A stretch of DNA of 64,000 bases from Candidatus Poribacteria bacterium. Lineage in GTDB: Bacteria; Poribacteria; WGA-4E; PCPOR2b. Positions 1 to 8,653 of this stretch are shown here, piece after piece. The stretch is from the NCBI GenBank assembly GCA_028819845.1, contig JAPPKS010000015.1, forward strand, positions 1 through 64,000, in the 5' to 3' direction. The notes under the pieces were generated by a model. The model saw only the letters and a program-made list of their open reading frames with translations, had not been told where the DNA came from and searched no databases. Position numbers and translations under genes: made by a program. The stretch's first letter is position 1. Every line of letters begins with the position of its first letter.

Positions 1-354
1 TTACTCATTATAAAATCCTTCTTAGCTCACTGTCCAGTTTTTAGGGGTCATTCCATTCAATATGCTTTGGCACATCTGAATGGTCATACCAGTGCTTCTG
101 CGGACGCACGATTAGAAACTACGGGAGATGACTTCTATATGTTGGTAGAAGGCGACGGCGTTGCCGATGTTGGTCCTCCGGGCACTTTTCAACATCCTGC
201 GGGCTATAAACATACGGCGGATTATTACCTTCACCTTACTATAGCCGAAGTATTCCCATTGGAAACAGTTTATGTAATTTTCTTCTATAAGTTAATCTGG
301 GATAGACGTTTGACACATACGGATGACCCAAAAGAAAAAAGAAGAGTATATTAA
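1..354 (+). CDS. C-terminal part of an unrecognised ORF, cut by the window start
   Basis: The frame is open from base 1 to the TAA at 352-354, so the start lies outside the window; the first possible internal start is a TTG at 67. About 117 residues are visible, with no recognised domain, signal peptide or membrane segment. The codons are AT-richer than in genes after 2.8 kb. The same frame resumes after the stop and runs into the next ORF, so the two may be one broken gene. No function is proposed. Confidence 0.35.
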   Translation, partial: LLIIKSFLAHCPVFRGHSIQYALAHLNGHTSASADARLETTGDDFYMLVEGDGVADVGPPGTFQHPAGYKHTADYYLHLTIAEVFPLETVYVIFFYKLIWDRRLTHTDDPKEKRRVY

Positions 355-378
355 ACTGGTGACCAAAAGACAAGGACT

Positions 379-882
379 TTGGCAGGTGTTAGTCTCCGTG
401 GAACAGCCACTTCAGATATGCGTATGAAGTATGTTGATGATGATGGGAACATACTAAGCCAATCTTCCAGTACGGATACCGATTCGTACTTTGCATGCCC
501 AGGAGGCACATCAGGTATGAGTAGTAAAGGTATATCCGGTATAAATATTATGGAAGCACAGGGTTTTACTCCCGATCAACATGAAGCGTTTAGAGAAGAA
601 CTTGCCGACTTAGTGGCTTCTGCAAATGACCCTGATGTTGTGGGTGCATTTAGTGTTAACGGATATCTATTCTTGCAACGTAGGGGTGTTACTTATACCT
701 ATATTATTGATGGTAGAGAGCAAAGAATTGAATCCGATGAAGCGAATGCCAGCATAGAACGCATAAATGTAACAGACGGTATGGAGTCGGCTCTAATTGA
801 ACTTATACCTGCTGCTCCTCCTCACTATAACTATCAGCGTCCACGTATAGCTACTACCTGGGGAAGTCTGAAACAAGGCTAA
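379..882 (+). CDS. Hypothetical protein
   Basis: A 167-codon ORF starting at TTG 379, or more likely at ATG 418 or 424; no start has a convincing ribosome-binding site. It is in the same frame as the preceding ORF and separated from it only by a stop and eight sense codons. The protein is acidic and soluble-looking, with Ser/Thr/Gly-rich N-terminal sequence and no motif I recognise. Its AT-rich codon use matches the two flanking ORFs and differs from the rest of the window, which may point to acquired DNA. Confidence 0.45.
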   Translation: MAGVSLRGTATSDMRMKYVDDDGNILSQSSSTDTDSYFACPGGTSGMSSKGISGINIMEAQGFTPDQHEAFREELADLVASANDPDVVGAFSVNGYLFLQRRGVTYTYIIDGREQRIESDEANASIERINVTDGMESALIELIPAAPPHYNYQRPRIATTWGSLKQG

Positions 883-946
883 ACTTTCTACTGGGTTAGG
901 TGTGTAGTATTGCATCTGACCCGGCTTTTATTTAAGGAGGATTCAG

Positions 947-1885
947 ATGAAAGTGCTTGTGATAGTATTGCTTAGTGTTCTAGTTATGAGTTGTGGTGAT
1001 GATGAAGAATCCTTGACTGTAATTGAACCAGCTAAGCTAGTAGTGGAAAAACCTGAACCTGAAGTCGAAGTAGAGCCAAAAGAGATTATACAACATGAAA
1101 TCCCAGAAGGTATTCCACAAGGGTTAGTTGAGCATTTTGCAGGTTTACAAGCACACATGACACAGGAAGAATGGCAATTAGTCCTGACTCAAGTCGATAA
1201 GGTCTGTAATAGCAGTAGTGGCTATTTTGGGGTACTAGAAAGGAATTTATCCGAAAAAGCCTTGAAAGCCTTGGAACAATTCAGACCTTTATTGCCCATA
1301 GAACGCAATACAGTTGAAGCGCGTATTAGAGTAATGGGTGAAATACTGCCAGATGTACACTACGCTGAATTGGAGCGTAATGGTGATAAGGTAGTACACC
1401 ACAAACATGCGTACACAGCCATAATCAATTTAGATGGTGTAATTAACAGTCGGGGTGTTGGTAGCGGCGCGGGCTACATGTTGCGTAGTAGTATCGGTAG
1501 TAACCGAATTGATGATGTTCGAGTATCACAGGTAATTGGAAAAGTAGTTGACGCATGGGGCGTACAATGGCGAGAAGAATTTCACCCTCGCTGGAAAGAA
1601 GGAGAATTTCAAGGTAAGCCTATCGAGCTACGCCGTTCATTAGCTACAGAAGATTTAAGGCGTGTTCGTAAATTTTTTAATGAAACATTTAGGATACCAC
1701 ACACTCCTAATGATTTAGATTTGTTTATAATCTATGTAGATGAGGCATTTGACCCACTAAACCCAGCAGAAGTCGAAGGTGTGTGGTTTGACCGCGAAGA
1801 TGCGCCTCGAGCAACCCGAGAACAACTGGCAGAATATAACAGGATTCATAGTCCTGATGCTTATGATTGTGTGGGGGCAGAATAG
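947..1885 (+). CDS. Predicted lipoprotein of unknown function
   Basis: The start is fixed by a strong ribosome-binding site (AAGGAGG at 935-941) just upstream of ATG 947. Residues 1-16 form a lipoprotein signal peptide with a lipobox ending in Cys16 (VLVMSC), followed by an acidic linker rich in Glu, Pro and Val (about residues 18-48). The remaining 260 residues are soluble-looking and not recognised. Lipidation and export are family knowledge for such signal peptides; the role is unknown. Base composition is AT-rich, like the two ORFs before it. Confidence 0.7.
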   Translation: MKVLVIVLLSVLVMSCGDDEESLTVIEPAKLVVEKPEPEVEVEPKEIIQHEIPEGIPQGLVEHFAGLQAHMTQEEWQLVLTQVDKVCNSSSGYFGVLERNLSEKALKALEQFRPLLPIERNTVEARIRVMGEILPDVHYAELERNGDKVVHHKHAYTAIINLDGVINSRGVGSGAGYMLRSSIGSNRIDDVRVSQVIGKVVDAWGVQWREEFHPRWKEGEFQGKPIELRRSLATEDLRRVRKFFNETFRIPHTPNDLDLFIIYVDEAFDPLNPAEVEGVWFDREDAPRATREQLAEYNRIHSPDAYDCVGAE

Positions 1886-1903
1886 AAGGAGATTAATTGG
1901 ACG

Positions 1904-1996
1904 TTGGCGAACCATACCTATTCGGGGATTATCAGCTTGGTGATCATCGTGTGGATTGTGCTGTCGATGTTAATTTTATTTTACTTACCCCAGTAA
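1904..1996 (+). CDS. Possible small single-span membrane peptide
   Basis: In the same frame as the lipoprotein, immediately after its TAG stop, the frame stays open to a TAA at 1994-1996. From TTG 1904 it would encode about 30 residues, almost all one hydrophobic helix rich in Ile, Leu and Val. AGGAG at 1887-1891 lies 12 bases before the TTG. It could be a small membrane peptide, a read-through tail of the lipoprotein, or chance. Confidence 0.3.
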   Translation: MANHTYSGIISLVIIVWIVLSMLILFYLPQ

Positions 1997-2146
1997 CCTT
2001 GTATTGAACCTCCCTATCCTGTTTACTGCCGTCGCTTTACAACGGGTGCCCACAGTGAAGCGCGGCAGAGGGAACTCGGCGCACGAGATTTTTTTCCTGA
2101 TTGCGAGTTGTTTTCTGTTGTTAAGAATCATGGCACCCTTTGTCAC

Positions 2147-2176
2147 TTGACTTCATGGGCCAGCTCTGTGTATAAT
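2147..2176 (+). promoter_or_regulatory. Sigma70-type promoter before the broken RHH gene
   Basis: TTGACT at 2147-2152 and TATAAT at 2171-2176 are separated by 18 bases. The element ends 31 bases before the ATG of the ribbon-helix-helix gene at 2208. Confidence 0.6.
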
Positions 2177-2207
2177 ACTAATAATAAATTCTTTGACCTA
2201 TGGCTTT

Positions 2208-2414
2208 ATGACAAAAGGAACAGAAAGCACGCGGAAAACCACGCGCCAAAAATCTTTCGAGGAAGAGCCAATCCCGTTTCGGGTTCGCCTGGAGCCGAAA
2301 CTTTAAGAACGGCTTCGGGTGAACGCGTTGAAGAACCGCAATTCGATTAGTTTTGAGATTCATCTGTTGCTGGAAAAGGCGTTAGAAACTGTAGACCCAG
2401 AACCTATTTCTTAA
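2208..2414 (+). pseudogene. Arc/CopG-like ribbon-helix-helix gene interrupted by an in-frame TAA
   Basis: Reading from ATG 2208, one frame gives 32 codons, a TAA at 2304-2306, then 35 more codons to a TAA at 2412-2414. Joined across the stop it resembles a ribbon-helix-helix DNA-binding protein: a basic N-terminus, a beta strand (IPFRVRLEP), helix A (ERLRVNALKNRN), the turn NSIS, then helix B ending LLLEKALE. Such proteins are usually plasmid or toxin-antitoxin regulators. The stop falls between strand and helix A, where it would abolish the fold. A GTG at 2319 could restart the C-terminal half. The good promoter upstream argues that it was once a real gene. Confidence 0.55.
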
Positions 2415-2863
2415 CTCCCACACCAAAGGTTAGCGAAGTACGTTGAAACTTCTTCCCACAGATTCACGAACGCCGGTTGCGGCTTACTTTCAGGTTGCGT
2501 GCATCTGTTACAGCTAGCGCTCAATCAGAATCCCGCCTTGCTTGCTGGTAACACTCACTTCTACCGCCTAACACTAAATATTATTTATTTTGTCGTCGTG
2601 GTTGAGTTCAATTGAGCGAAGGCGATAGTTTTATTTGAAACCCAACGCTTTTGTGATCTCCGGACAACAGAAAACGTAGGGTTTCGCTGCGTTCTACCCA
2701 ACCAACGACCTCCTTCCTCCTTGGTAAGGAGGGGAATGAATATTGAATGAACCGAAAAAGATTGCCCACTTGGGAGTGGTGCGGCGATTGGCGAACTCGA
2801 CGCTTGGGTTGGGTTCGTTAATCTCGGTAGAGCAGGAAGAAACGCATATTGCGGAGGCGTTTA
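2415..2863. other. Intergenic region with a small hairpin and a dispersed-repeat copy
   Basis: No convincing gene is seen. A member of the repeat family ending GCGAAGGCGATAGTTTT lies at about 2601-2633. A hairpin CCTCCTT/AAGGAGG with a 3-base loop lies at 2716-2732. The ribosome-binding site of the next gene (GGAGG) is at 2853-2857. Confidence 0.5.
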
Positions 2864-5371
2864 ATGCAAGATTATCAACCGTTGGATATTTCCACACTTT
2901 GCAACGTCGGGTCTGAGGTGCTCGGTGAAAATGCCAAGCCCGCGATTGGTGCGCAGACGTTTCACGGGCTGCCCTTCCAAATCGGATTGTCAGGGGATAC
3001 CGAGGGGACGTGTTTTCTTGGTTTCGGTGAAGAGGTCAACACCGATTCGATTGTCGTGCCGTTGAAGGCGCGCGCGAAACGCATCATCGTGGCGCATCGT
3101 CTGCTCGAATCGACAATCCTTGAGGGCGATCCCGTCGGACGTTTAACCGCGAACTATATCTTTCGCTATGCGAACGGTGAAGAGATTTCCGCGCCGATTC
3201 GCGAACGCTTCGAAATCGCCGTTGTCCCGCCGGGATGGGGGCAGTTTCCGTTTCTAGCATGGCCGGACCAAAAGGATGGACTGCACCCCCGCGAAAGAGG
3301 GCATTGGGGCGAAACGGGATACCGCCAGACCGAGGCTACCCAAGCCTGGCCCAAAGACTACTACCTCTGGGTTTGGGAAAACCCGAATCCGGCGGAATCA
3401 ATTGAATCGGTCCGAATCGTGCCCGAAGGACCGAAATTTATCCTTGCTGCTATCACTTTGGGGCACCTCGACGAAGATGTAATTCCCCGGACAGCGACCC
3501 GCGAAGTTAAAATCACATTGCCGCAGGTGGAAGATGCCGAAAAGCCGTTCCGCATGGAAGTCGAGGTTGATCGCGGCGTCGCAACCTACCCCTATCCGTT
3601 GCCGGAGAAACCGGCGGATGAGTTCCTGTGCGATGACCTCAAAGGGTGGGGCGAATCGCAAAACAACAAGAGCAGCCCCGCGTACGTTGAAGTATCGGCA
3701 ACACCTTCTGCGACGGTCAAAGTCTCGAATCGCGGAGAAACCTTGGGCGAGGTGAACTGGGGCGAATTAGAGCAAGGCGGCAGCGTCCAACCGAACCCGC
3801 GCTTGCAGGTGGAGATCATCGACACGGGCAGAAACTGGGTGCACACGACGGTAGTCGACGACCAGACCGGCAACCCTGTGCCGTGCCGCGTGCACTTCCG
3901 CTCCGCGCAAGGCGTGCCTTACGCACCGCACGGGCATCACGCGCACGTCAACTCGAACATGGATACTTGGCATATTGATGTCGGCGGCGATGTTCGGCTT
4001 GGACAGATTAGCTACGCCTATATCGACGGCACGTGTCAGGGCTGGCTGCCGCGCGGCGAAGTCCTGGTTGATGTTGCACGGGGCTATGAATACGAACCGC
4101 TGCGGACTAAAATCGAAATTAAACCGGGGCAGCGCGAACTTACGCTGCGGTTGAAGCGCTGGTGCGACATGAATGCCGAACGCTACTTCAGCGGCGATAC
4201 GCACGTCCACTTCCTTTCCACGCAAGGGTCGCATACCGAGGCGCGGGGTGAAGACCTCAACGTAGTCAATCTATTGCTTTCGCAGTGGGGGCATCTCTTT
4301 ACCAACACCGAGGAGTTCATCGGGCGTCCAAACGTATCCGATGATGGGCGCAGTATCGTCTATGCGTCTCAGGAAAACCGCCAACATCTACTGGGCCATC
4401 TCACGCTGCTAGGCTTGAAAAAGCAGGTTAGCCCGTGGTGTTCCGACGGCCCCGGCGAAGCCGAACTGGGCGGAAATCTGGAAACCACGCTCTCGCACTG
4501 GGCGGATGCCTGCCACGAACAGGGCGGCACGGTTATCCTGCCGCATATACCCGTGCCGAACTGTGAACCGGCAACCTTGATTGCAACTGGCCGCGTCGAT
4601 GCGGTTGAATACCTGTTAGAAGCCATGTACGGGCATATCGAGTATTACCGGTATCTAAACTGCGGTTATAAGCTGCCGTTGGTTGGCGGGACGGACAAGA
4701 TGACGAGTAATGTACCGGTCGGCATATACCGAACGTACGTCCATATCCCGGAAGACGAAGAGTTCAACTACGATAACTGGTGCAAGTATCTGAGTAGGGG
4801 CAACACTTTCCTCAGCGGCGGCCCCATTATTCGGTTAACCGTTGACGGACAGCCGATCGGAAGCACGATTAACCTACCCGGCAACGGCGGCACGGTGGAA
4901 GTCGAAGCGTCGGCGGAATCGATTTTCCCCATTCACACACTGCAAATTGTCCAACAAGGCAAGGTCGTTGCCTCGACCGACGAGCAAAAGGGCGCGCGGA
5001 CGTTGCGCCTGAGGGCAACCCTGGCGATCGACAAACACACGTGGATCGCGGCTCGCTGCGGCGGTCCCGGTTATACGCAAGCCGTTCCGCACCACGACGG
5101 CTGGGGACGCGGCATTATCGCGCATACGTCCCCGATTTACATCGCCGTTGGCGGTGAATGGTGGATGTTCGATTCCGATGCGGCGAACTATATGTTAACG
5201 CTAATCGAAGGCGGATTGTCTTATATCCGTAGAACGGCGCACCACCATCGACCGGGCAGCGTTACCCACCATCACGGGGAGGAGGACCATCTCGCTTTCC
5301 TCGAACGTCCGTTTCAAGAAGCAAAAGAGGCGATTCACCGGCGGATGCACCGGATGGGGATCCCGCACTAA
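2864..5371 (+). CDS. CehA/McbA-like metallohydrolase
   Basis: About 835 residues. ATG 2864 is preceded by GCGGAGG at good spacing and is preferred over an upstream in-frame start at 2849. The N-terminal half looks like beta-sandwich material. After about residue 440 comes a PHP/CehA-type domain opening with the metal-binding motif SGDTHVH, followed by further His/Asp motifs (ILPHIPVP, GGTDK). The C-terminus is His-rich (AHHHRPGS, THHHGEED), perhaps an additional metal site. Known relatives include carbaryl and carbofuran ester hydrolases, but the family is broad and the substrate cannot be read from sequence. There is no clear signal peptide. It stands alone, not in an operon. Confidence 0.75.
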   Translation: MQDYQPLDISTLCNVGSEVLGENAKPAIGAQTFHGLPFQIGLSGDTEGTCFLGFGEEVNTDSIVVPLKARAKRIIVAHRLLESTILEGDPVGRLTANYIFRYANGEEISAPIRERFEIAVVPPGWGQFPFLAWPDQKDGLHPRERGHWGETGYRQTEATQAWPKDYYLWVWENPNPAESIESVRIVPEGPKFILAAITLGHLDEDVIPRTATREVKITLPQVEDAEKPFRMEVEVDRGVATYPYPLPEKPADEFLCDDLKGWGESQNNKSSPAYVEVSATPSATVKVSNRGETLGEVNWGELEQGGSVQPNPRLQVEIIDTGRNWVHTTVVDDQTGNPVPCRVHFRSAQGVPYAPHGHHAHVNSNMDTWHIDVGGDVRLGQISYAYIDGTCQGWLPRGEVLVDVARGYEYEPLRTKIEIKPGQRELTLRLKRWCDMNAERYFSGDTHVHFLSTQGSHTEARGEDLNVVNLLLSQWGHLFTNTEEFIGRPNVSDDGRSIVYASQENRQHLLGHLTLLGLKKQVSPWCSDGPGEAELGGNLETTLSHWADACHEQGGTVILPHIPVPNCEPATLIATGRVDAVEYLLEAMYGHIEYYRYLNCGYKLPLVGGTDKMTSNVPVGIYRTYVHIPEDEEFNYDNWCKYLSRGNTFLSGGPIIRLTVDGQPIGSTINLPGNGGTVEVEASAESIFPIHTLQIVQQGKVVASTDEQKGARTLRLRATLAIDKHTWIAARCGGPGYTQAVPHHDGWGRGIIAHTSPIYIAVGGEWWMFDSDAANYMLTLIEGGLSYIRRTAHHHRPGSVTHHHGEEDHLAFLERPFQEAKEAIHRRMHRMGIPH

Positions 5372-5463
5372 GCATTAGGGATAAGCCCCCATGCCTCCGT
5401 TTGAATGTGCGTCTTACTCACCCAGCAGACAGCGATTTCCAGTGAACGAGGCACATCACAGCG

Positions 5464-5480
5464 CCGTTAAGGTTTAACGG
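5464..5480. repeat. Short inverted repeat CCGTTAA/TTAACGG
   Basis: CCGTTAA at 5464-5470 and TTAACGG at 5474-5480 form a perfect inverted repeat with a 3-base spacer. A third half-copy lies at 5492-5498. It lies upstream of the metal-uptake promoter and has no T-run, so it is more likely a protein-binding site than a terminator. Confidence 0.35.
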
Positions 5481-5517
5481 TTGAGCGCACACCGTTAAAT
5501 CTACCACCCCATTTTCC

Positions 5518-5546
5518 TTGACTTTAGCCACAAAATTACATATAAT
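5518..5546 (+). promoter_or_regulatory. Sigma70-type promoter of the metal ABC operon
   Basis: TTGACT (5518-5523) and TATAAT (5541-5546) with a 17-base spacer. The predicted start near 5553 gives a leader of about 135 bases to ATG 5687. The -10 box is overlapped by the palindrome beginning at 5545. Confidence 0.7.
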
Positions 5547-5585
5547 TTAGTCATGCCTAAATTTTATTCGTGGGCATGCCTAATA
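5545..5585. promoter_or_regulatory. Two DtxR/MntR-like operators
   Basis: Site 1 (5545-5562, ATTTAGTCATGCCTAAAT) is palindromic at 16 of 18 positions. Site 2 (about 5568-5585) is a weaker palindrome centred on GGCATGCC. The TTTAGGCATGCCTAAA pattern is typical of operators for MntR/TroR/DtxR-family metalloregulators. Site 1 covers the end of the -10 box and the predicted transcription start, as expected for a repressor. The regulator itself is not encoded separately in this window, although both permease genes downstream end in DtxR-like domains. Confidence 0.65.
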
Positions 5586-5686
5586 GTGTTTTTAGACTGC
5601 GCAGTGAATTGACATAGCGTCCAAATCATGACTATCAATTCGCACGGAGCGCGGTTTGAATCTTGACAGAAAGTGAAGTTGGTACA

Positions 5687-6616
5687 ATGCGTATCTTTGC
5701 ATCTCTGCTGATAGTCGCCTCCATCGTGTTTTTACCGGCTTGCGGGCAACAGGATAAAGGGAAAAGTGCGGACCGGGTAGATATTGTCGCAACAATCGGC
5801 ATGATTGCCGACATCGCGCACATTTTGGGCGGCGATCATGCCAAAGTGACTGCACTCATGGGACCCGGTATTGATCCGCACCTGTACAAAGCGAGCGCGG
5901 GCGATGTCGCCCGCCTGTCAAACGCGGACATTATTTTCTACAACGGCTTACATCTTGAAGCCAAACTGTCGGAGGTGTTAGCGCAAATGCCGGGCCGTGC
6001 CAAAACCGTCGCCGTCACAGACGGAATCGACCGGTCGGCGCTGCTCACGCCTCCGGAGTTTAAGGGCGCCTACGACCCACACGTCTGGTTTGATGTTACG
6101 CTCTGGAAAAAGGCGGTTGAGGCGGTGCGTGACACGCTTGTTGAAGCGGACGCCGATCACGCTGAAGACTACCGGCGAAATTCGGACGATTATCTCGCTA
6201 AGCTGGATGAACTCCACCAATACGTACAGGCGCAAGCATCGCGTTTGACGCAAAATCAACGCGTATTGGTTACGGCTCATGACGCATTCAACTACTTTGG
6301 CAAGGCGTACGGCTTCGAGGTGCGCGGACTTCAAGGCATCAGCACAGCCTCAGAAGCCGGCGCCGCAGATATACAGGAGTTGGCTGAATTCATTGCGCAA
6401 GCCCGTATCCCGGCGATGTTTGTTGAAACGTCGGTGTCGCCGCGCAACATTGAAGCTGTACAGGCGGCAGTCAAATCGAGGGGGTTCGACGTAAAAATTG
6501 GCGGTCAACTTTTCTCCGATGCCATGGGGGAAGCAGGCACGCCAGAAGGCACGTACATCGGTATGATTCGCCACAATATTGATACGATTGTGGAATCCCT
6601 CATGCCAGTTGAATAG
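5687..6616 (+). CDS. Metal-binding lipoprotein of a Mn/Zn ABC importer
   Basis: Periplasmic solute-binding protein of the ZnuA/MntA/TroA cluster A-1 family, about 309 residues. ATG 5687 gives a lipoprotein signal with lipobox LPAC; an in-frame TTG at 5663 is less likely. Family metal ligands are visible: His in DPHLYK, His in DPHVWF, Glu in VETSVSP, and Asp in LFSDAMG. There is no long His-rich loop, which in this family favours manganese or iron over zinc, though this is weak evidence. It is first in a four-gene operon controlled by DtxR-like boxes. Confidence 0.88.
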   Translation: MRIFASLLIVASIVFLPACGQQDKGKSADRVDIVATIGMIADIAHILGGDHAKVTALMGPGIDPHLYKASAGDVARLSNADIIFYNGLHLEAKLSEVLAQMPGRAKTVAVTDGIDRSALLTPPEFKGAYDPHVWFDVTLWKKAVEAVRDTLVEADADHAEDYRRNSDDYLAKLDELHQYVQAQASRLTQNQRVLVTAHDAFNYFGKAYGFEVRGLQGISTASEAGAADIQELAEFIAQARIPAMFVETSVSPRNIEAVQAAVKSRGFDVKIGGQLFSDAMGEAGTPEGTYIGMIRHNIDTIVESLMPVE

Positions 6617-6681
6617 GATATGGGTGCAACGATTCCTGACGCCTCCGTTCCGTAGCCGTGGACATCTTCATAGAGGGAAAA

Positions 6682-7503
6682 ATGGCAAATTATCCTGGTT
6701 CTCTAGCAATTGAAGTCGAAGATCTTACAGTGGCTTACCGTGATGAACCGGTGCTCTGGGATGTCGATTTGAACGTACCCACCGGGGTTTTGATGGCGAT
6801 AGTCGGACCCAACGGAGCGGGGAAAACAACGCTTATTAAGGTAATTTTGGGGTTAGTGGGGTCGGCAGCCGGGCGAGTCTCGATTTACGGGCAGTCTTAC
6901 GCCGCGCAGCGCCGGCTCGTGGGTTACGTGCCGCAGCGAGGCAGCGTGGATTGGGATTTCCCCACGAACGTGCTGGACGTGGTAATGATGGGGCGGTACG
7001 GCGCGCTGGGTTGGATTCGCCGACCGAAATCTAAAGAACGAAAACTAGCCTTGGAAGCGCTTGAAAAAGTTGGTATGGAAGCGTTTGCATCGCGACAGAT
7101 TAGCCAGCTCTCCGGCGGACAACAGCAGCGTGTTTTTCTCGCACGCGCACTCATTCAAGACGCACAGATTTATCTTATGGACGAGCCGTTTCAGGGAGTA
7201 GACGCAACGACTGAACGCGCAATAGTCTCCTTGCTGCAGGCACTGCGGGCGGCGGGGAAAACGTTGGTTGTCGTTCACCACGACTTGCAAACCGTCGAAG
7301 ACTACTTCGACTGGGTGACGCTGCTTAATGTACGGCGCATTGCCAGCGGGCCGGTCAATGAGGTATTTAATGAAAAGAATCTGCGGCTGACCTACGGCGG
7401 ACGTGTGGCTTTCCTCAATCGAAATGGGAATGCGCACGACGAGACACAAACTGCGATAAAGCGGCCGAATAGCGAGGAACCTAACCGACAGGTGCGTGGC
7501 TGA
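6682..7503 (+). CDS. Metal ABC transporter ATP-binding protein
   Basis: Cytoplasmic ATPase that powers import with the adjacent binding protein and permeases. Walker A is GPNGAGKTT, the signature is LSGGQQQR, Walker B is IYLMDEP and the switch His is in VVHHD. About 273 residues from ATG 6682, which has AGAGGGAAAA just upstream; a GTG at 6658 is the alternative. It closely follows the binding-protein gene and ends 12 bases before the first permease. Confidence 0.9.
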   Translation: MANYPGSLAIEVEDLTVAYRDEPVLWDVDLNVPTGVLMAIVGPNGAGKTTLIKVILGLVGSAAGRVSIYGQSYAAQRRLVGYVPQRGSVDWDFPTNVLDVVMMGRYGALGWIRRPKSKERKLALEALEKVGMEAFASRQISQLSGGQQQRVFLARALIQDAQIYLMDEPFQGVDATTERAIVSLLQALRAAGKTLVVVHHDLQTVEDYFDWVTLLNVRRIASGPVNEVFNEKNLRLTYGGRVAFLNRNGNAHDETQTAIKRPNSEEPNRQVRG

Positions 7504-7515
7504 CGGAGATTGGAA

Positions 7516-8643
7516 ATGCCCTTTCTGGAACTAGGCAGAGACCTGTTCTACGATTATACCCTTCGCACAGTGGCAATGGGTTCGGCGGTGCTCGGCGTGG
7601 TGAGCGGCGCACTCGGTGCTTACGCGGTGCTGCGGAAACAGAGTTTGTTGGGAGACGCGATTTCGCATGCGGCGCTGCCCGGTATAGCCCTGGCGTTCCT
7701 CCTGACGCAGAGCAAAGCCCCTCTTGTACTTGTGTTCGGCGCGGCGATAGCCGGATGGATTGGAACACTCCTTGTGATAAGCATTGTCAACCAAACGCGA
7801 ATCAAAGAGGACACCGCACTCGGTTTGGTGTTATCGGTATTCTTCGGTACGGGTTTGGTCTTGCTTACCTTCATTCAGAAGATGCCGACCGCGAAGCAGT
7901 CCGGATTGGATACTTTCCTGTTCGGACAAGCGGCTGCGCTCATGGAGCATGATGTGATTACGATGGTTACTCTGGGAGGAATCAGCCTTTTCGTTATGCA
8001 ACTCTTTTGGAAGGAGTTTAAGCTGCTTTGCTTCGATTCCAATTTTGGCGCAAGCCTCGGCTTCCCGATGCGAATCCTTGATGTTCTTTTGATTACGCTC
8101 CTCGTTGCAGCGATTGTAATAGGACTGCAAACGGTTGGCGTGGTATTGATGAGCGCCATGATTGTTGCGCCCGCCGCCGCCGCGCGGCAGTGGACAGATC
8201 GGCTCGGCGCCATGGTTGCACTCTCAGCCACATTTGGCGCAATTGCCGGTGTGTGCGGCGCGGTCATCAGCAGCAGTATGGCTCGTATGCCGACAGGCCC
8301 CACCATCGTGCTATGTATCAGTGCTATCGTGGTGGCGTCAATCACCATCGCACCCAATCGCGGGCTTGTGTGGAATTGGATACGCAATCAACGTGAACGC
8401 CGAAAACTACAGATTGAAGTCGTGTTGAACAATCTCTACGCACTCGCTTCGCAGCATGCTGACCTCCGACATAGCCACTCGATTGCTGCATTGGGTACGA
8501 TGAGCGCAAACCGCAGCAACGTCCGTAACAGCCTCAAAGAGTTATCATCACGGGGATGGGTTGAGCGGGTTAGTTCCGATGAATGGGCGTTAACACCGGA
8601 AGGGATTGTTCAAGCGCAACAGATTGCCGATCGGGGGAGGTGA
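7516..8643 (+). CDS. Metal ABC permease with C-terminal DtxR-like winged helix
   Basis: ABC-3 (ZnuB/MntB) family permease. About 290 residues of multiple membrane helices with the typical GDAISHAALPGIALAF and VGVVLMSAMIVAPAAAA segments precede a cytoplasmic domain of about 80 residues ending in a winged-helix pattern (SLKELSSRGWVERV, LTPEGIVQA). That tail resembles the DNA-binding part of DtxR/MntR repressors, a fusion known in some metal ABC permeases. It could sense metal or bind the operon's own operators, but this is inference. ATG 7516 is favoured by CGGAG at 7504-7508. Confidence 0.85.
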   Translation: MPFLELGRDLFYDYTLRTVAMGSAVLGVVSGALGAYAVLRKQSLLGDAISHAALPGIALAFLLTQSKAPLVLVFGAAIAGWIGTLLVISIVNQTRIKEDTALGLVLSVFFGTGLVLLTFIQKMPTAKQSGLDTFLFGQAAALMEHDVITMVTLGGISLFVMQLFWKEFKLLCFDSNFGASLGFPMRILDVLLITLLVAAIVIGLQTVGVVLMSAMIVAPAAAARQWTDRLGAMVALSATFGAIAGVCGAVISSSMARMPTGPTIVLCISAIVVASITIAPNRGLVWNWIRNQRERRKLQIEVVLNNLYALASQHADLRHSHSIAALGTMSANRSNVRNSLKELSSRGWVERVSSDEWALTPEGIVQAQQIADRGR

Positions 8644-8653
8644 TCTTGTTCAT

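Noticed and set aside
2108-2350. An 80-codon ORF on the plus strand
   Set aside because: It overlaps the ribbon-helix-helix remnant in another frame and includes the promoter; its sequence has no protein-like pattern.
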